The position numbers and the translations under genes are program-made. From assembly GCA_951799445.1 (NCBI GenBank), contig OX637291.1, positions 7,008,501 through 7,072,500 of the forward strand: a DNA stretch of 64,000 nucleotides, written 5' to 3'. Under the pieces are notes generated by a model. The model saw only the letters and a program-made list of their open reading frames with translations, did not search any database and was not told the DNA's origin. Source of the stretch: Pseudisothecium myosuroides (Eukaryota; Streptophyta; Bryopsida; Hypnales; Lembophyllaceae). Of the stretch, positions 61,002 through 64,000 are shown in pieces (position 1 is the first letter of the stretch; each line of letters opens with the position of its first letter).

Positions 61002-61536
61002 TTAAAACCTAAAGTTCTTTGATTATTTTTACAAATAGTGTCCAAATTACCACTTTCTGGTGCATTAAGAATAATTGCAATATTAAAATATTTTTCAAAC
61101 TTTCAACCACACAAATTTGTACTTAAAGAATCACTATCTTTTATTGAGTAAAAATTGCAAAAACAAGATTTTTTTTCATTTCCAATGACTCATTATTGAC
61201 CAATACTACTATGAAAATGTGTGGAAACAATGTTAGCCCATTCAACCTCATAGATTGCAAGATATAAGTAGTAAGAGGTAATGAAAAATTAATCCAAAGC
61301 TTGCATGATTGTTGGCCATTTCTATTAGCACATTGCTCAGGCTTTCCCAAATTTCAAGCCCCATAACTTTTGATATAAACTTCTGATTGGAAAAAAAATA
61401 AAAACTGACAAAGCAATTAGATGTTTGCATCTATAATACAAAATTTTTACTTTCATTCATTAAAAATTTACTTTATACAAACCTACTTGAGCCTTCAAAA
61501 AAGTTCTATGTGAGCTTATTGTCCTTTAGAGGTTAC
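61002..61536 (+). mobile_element. TTAA-type element, strongly diverged copy
   Basis: Ends TTAA-AACCTAAAGTTCTTTGAT and GTCCTTTAGAGG-TTAC. It keeps the core block (ATGTGTGGAAACAATGTTAG then ATAGATTGCAAGATATAAG) found in the long-type copies, but most of the rest has drifted or been deleted. Confidence 0.55.
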
Positions 61537-61790
61537 AGAATCAAAAACAAAAGGGGGTAGAGAGCAACAATCTACAAAGCCTTACATATGTAAGAATGCT
61601 CATCCTTTATAAAAAGGTAACTATTCTCACCTTTATTATTTTCTTCCATTCACCAAGAAAAAATGTCGTTAAGCCTTTTTTAATGACACTCTAAAATAGC
61701 ACATTTCGTACACATTTAGACTTCTTTATTACAATGTTGACTAAATTGTTATTCTAAATTGTTAGATTTTTCACGTATTCAAAATCCACA
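61537..61790. other. AT-rich intergenic DNA
   Basis: No gene recognised. Confidence 0.4.
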
Positions 61791-62478
61791 TGAGGTAGAG
61801 CAACCCAATGCTAGTAGTCACCAAATTTTGGCATCTACTAAACCCTTCCATTTGCGTCAATTACAAATCCATTACCGCAATCTTAGGGCCACTTCATACT
61901 TGGAAGCCAGGGCGATTTGCTCAATGTGTCAGAGGCCCCAAATCCTCACTTAGAATTGAATAAAAGGTTGAAATCAATTCCAAATCCTTTACACCTAGAG
62001 GTCGAGCCAATTTGGTGAGCTTAATTTTTTATTCAAAAAAGACATGGTCTAACATAGCCTGAGCTTGTTGAATTGGGTGCACCAAAAATGGGAGGCCAAT
62101 ACTTGGCCTTGGAGCCAATGTCAGATTTCAATTAATTTTTTTTTTGGTAAAATATTACGGAATATTTTTTACAACAAATTAGATCCGTTGGATTTTGTGC
62201 AATTTTTAGCAACCCTTTAGCACAGTGACAATGCACTTTGGAGAGGTGACACATCATTGTGTGGTTTAGCATGGGTCTACCCATACTTCACCCATTTCAT
62301 CCCAACAAACTTTGAAAAATCACAGAAAATTCATTTCTCGTCGGAACGTCTTCATTTAACTTGCAAATGGCTTCTCTCCAACTTCTCAATCTCTAATTTA
62401 AATAAGTGAATTGACAAATAGCTCCTCCAACGTACCTACATAGCAAACCCGAGTGCTAATAGCGGCTGGTCTACCTCA
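61791..62478 (+). mobile_element. Element of family F3, copy C, with a 320 bp insertion
   Basis: Ends AGGTAGAGCAACCCAATG and GGTCTACCT match the F3 family, here flanked by TG and CA where other copies have TA. Copies A and B are continuous at ATCTTAG/CAA, but here about 318 bases (61887-62204) intervene, with TTAG on both sides. The insertion begins GGCCACTTCATACTTGG and is not recognised. TTAG or TTA duplication would fit a Harbinger-type insertion. Confidence 0.6.
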
Positions 62479-63282
62479 GTTATTCAAAATTGTCGCACAG
62501 ATGGCCAGAATCCAAAGATCCAAGTGTACATCTCCCAAATCTACCATGTTATGTAAGTTACACACCACACCATATACGGCAATTTCCACATGTGAAGCGG
62601 AACCACACATGTGAGCATGCCTTTAGAAACCCCAGGCCGTATCCAATTAAGTTAACTTAAGTTAGAGAGGATCACGTTTAACTTAAGCTAAGTTAAGTTC
62701 GTGTGTCATATTTGTGTCATATTTGAGGCGCGACATGTGATTGAATTGGCAAGCAAGCAAGCAAGCAAGGCCTGTGCCTCTGTGGCACCTGAAGTCGGTT
62801 GCGTCAGTGGATCCAATTTGTACCTCAAGATGTACAGAAATTCCACCTTAGTTCATGGAACTCAAGGATGCAAACATTTGGAGGCTGAAATGTTTGTGCT
62901 TAGTACATGAATGCTAAGTTATCATGTCTCCAGGTGGCAAATAGTTTGGCTACCAAACATGGGAAAGCCCAGGATTCCTGCATGCCATGGGCGGGCTTTC
63001 CCTTGCTTCCATGCTGCACATAATCCAAGTCCCCTTGTCAGCAAATCTGCCATGTCTTGTGAAAACCTTCGACTTTTTCAGCCCTCCTCAGTCCAGTCTG
63101 GGTTTTGTTTTTCATCCCAGTTTTTGAAGTTATTTGACCTAGTCAGCTTGTCCAGTGAACCCAGCAAGGATCTGAACTTTGGGCCATGATGCAGCGGCAA
63201 TTGGGGAAGACGGAACTCACTGACTTGTACTTTGGGAAACGAACCTGTGAAAATACCCCAGAAAACTAGGGTTGGATTTGGG
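62479..63282. other. Intergenic DNA with a palindromic AACTTAAG cluster
   Basis: At 62646-62700 the words TTAAGTTAACTTAAG and TTAACTTAAGCTAAGTTAAG form local palindromes. Open frames at 62701-63189 are unrecognised and I do not call genes. Confidence 0.35.
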
Positions 63283-63491
63283 AATTATGGCAAATTTTGT
63301 TAAAATGGCAATACTCCATATGCCATTTTCAAACTGCGCGGTCTAAATCATCTAGGACAAATATAGATTTCAGACCATGCAATCTAAACTATCTAGGATA
63401 GGTATAGATTTTGGACCGTGCAATGTAAACTACTGTATAAAAGTGCCAAAGTTGCAAAATGATTGCCATTTTAACAAAATTCCCCATAATT
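63283..63491. mobile_element. Short TIR element with internal tandem repeat
   Basis: Ends AATTATGGCAAATTTTGTTA and the reverse complement near TAACAAAATTCCCCATAATT form inverted repeats of about 28 bases. Inside, a unit of about 50 bases (TCTAAATCATCTAGGACAAA...) occurs twice. Non-coding. Confidence 0.6.
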
Positions 63492-63495
63492 GAAG

Positions 63496-63817
63496 TAGGA
63501 TAAACATGCCCTATTACAAAGCAAATTTGGTAACTGGGTACCTTAGAGAAGCTATTTGTCAACTCACATATTTTTCCAGAGATTGGGAAGTTTGTGAAAA
63601 GCCATTTGCAAGTAGACTACAAAGACATTCGGACAAGAAATGAATTTTATGTGATTTTTCAAAGTTTGTTGGGACTTAATTGGTAAAGCTACAAGTCGAC
63701 GTGTAGACTAGCTCCTCAAGTGCATTGTTATTATGCTAAAAGGATGACCAGCACAAATGGGAGGGTTCAATATATTCTGGAATTGGATGATTGATGGTAT
63801 TGGGTTGTTGTACCTTA
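63496..63817 (-). mobile_element. TA-flanked element, family F3 copy D, reverse
   Basis: Read on the minus strand it begins TA-AGGTACAACAACCCAATAC and runs to the TAGGATAAACATGCC end, matching copy A (1057-1384) along its length. Confidence 0.7.
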
Positions 63818-64000
63818 TATAAAATCAATGACAAAATTATTGGGCAGCAATAATCAAATTATGAAGGGATAAAATCAAATTGTGATTTCAAAATATGAAG
63901 AGGCAAATGGGAAGATGCTCCAAGTTAGAGTAACTCAATTTTGGGAACACTACGTTGAAAATGTGTGAGGGAATAAAATCGAAGCGGATATAAAAGGGTA
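63818..64000. other. AT-rich end of window
   Basis: Nothing recognised. Confidence 0.4.

Noticed and set aside
62701..63189. Two consecutive open frames of 69 and 92 codons
   Set aside because: The first begins at a non-ATG codon and neither shows a known feature.
1..64000. tRNA, rRNA and LTR retrotransposon genes
   Set aside because: No tRNA-like box pair or cloverleaf, rRNA-like block or reverse-transcriptase/gag motif was recognised by eye; a covariance-model or profile search would be decisive.

Overview
This window looks like nuclear DNA of a land plant. One gene encodes a protein with an AP2/ERF DNA-binding domain of the plant ERF type. A second encodes a plant receptor-like kinase of the RLK/Pelle group, with GT-AG introns. 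The genes are clearly richer in GC than the AT-rich DNA around them. I cannot name the species. Sparse genes among many short DNA elements would fit a seed-free plant (bryophyte, lycophyte or fern), but this is a weak inference.

Genes. Only two protein-coding genes are well supported, both on the minus strand. (1) An ERF-family transcription factor at 4045-6560: two exons, 604 residues, AP2 domain at about residues 236-292, low-complexity C-terminal half. (2) A receptor-like kinase at 38136-41936: probably four exons and 677 residues. It has a very short N-terminal part, one clear membrane segment, a complete kinase domain, and then an unrecognised domain of about 130 residues and a basic Gly-Ser tail that I can join to the kinase in frame through splice sites. 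No tRNA, rRNA, CRISPR array, transposase or reverse transcriptase was recognised.

Everything else is intergenic, and much of it is short non-autonomous mobile elements, often nested. The main families are: (a) at least ten elements with TTAA at or near both ends and termini like CCCCTAAAGG...CCTTTAGGGG, which resemble piggyBac-type non-autonomous elements; (b) several TA-flanked, mariner/Stowaway-like families, including a classic CTCCCTCCGTCCC Stowaway end; (c) PIF/Harbinger-like or undetermined foldbacks; (d) five short insertions sharing one A-rich 3' tail, each flanked by a 9-17 bp target-site duplication, so retroposed. In three places a related copy lacking the insertion shows the empty target site.

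Layout. 0-4 kb: intergenic with one TA element. 4-7.5 kb: ERF gene and its upstream flank. 8-37 kb: mobile-element-rich intergenic DNA, with a more mixed, element-poor stretch at about 28.7-31.3 kb. 37-42.5 kb: kinase gene and flanks. 42.7-64 kb: elements again, including degenerate repeat pairs with ORF-like similarity, a large foldback at 55.2 kb, an ATCT/ACCT microsatellite, a recent 245 bp tandem duplication and a Stowaway-like element. The two genes show no functional link.
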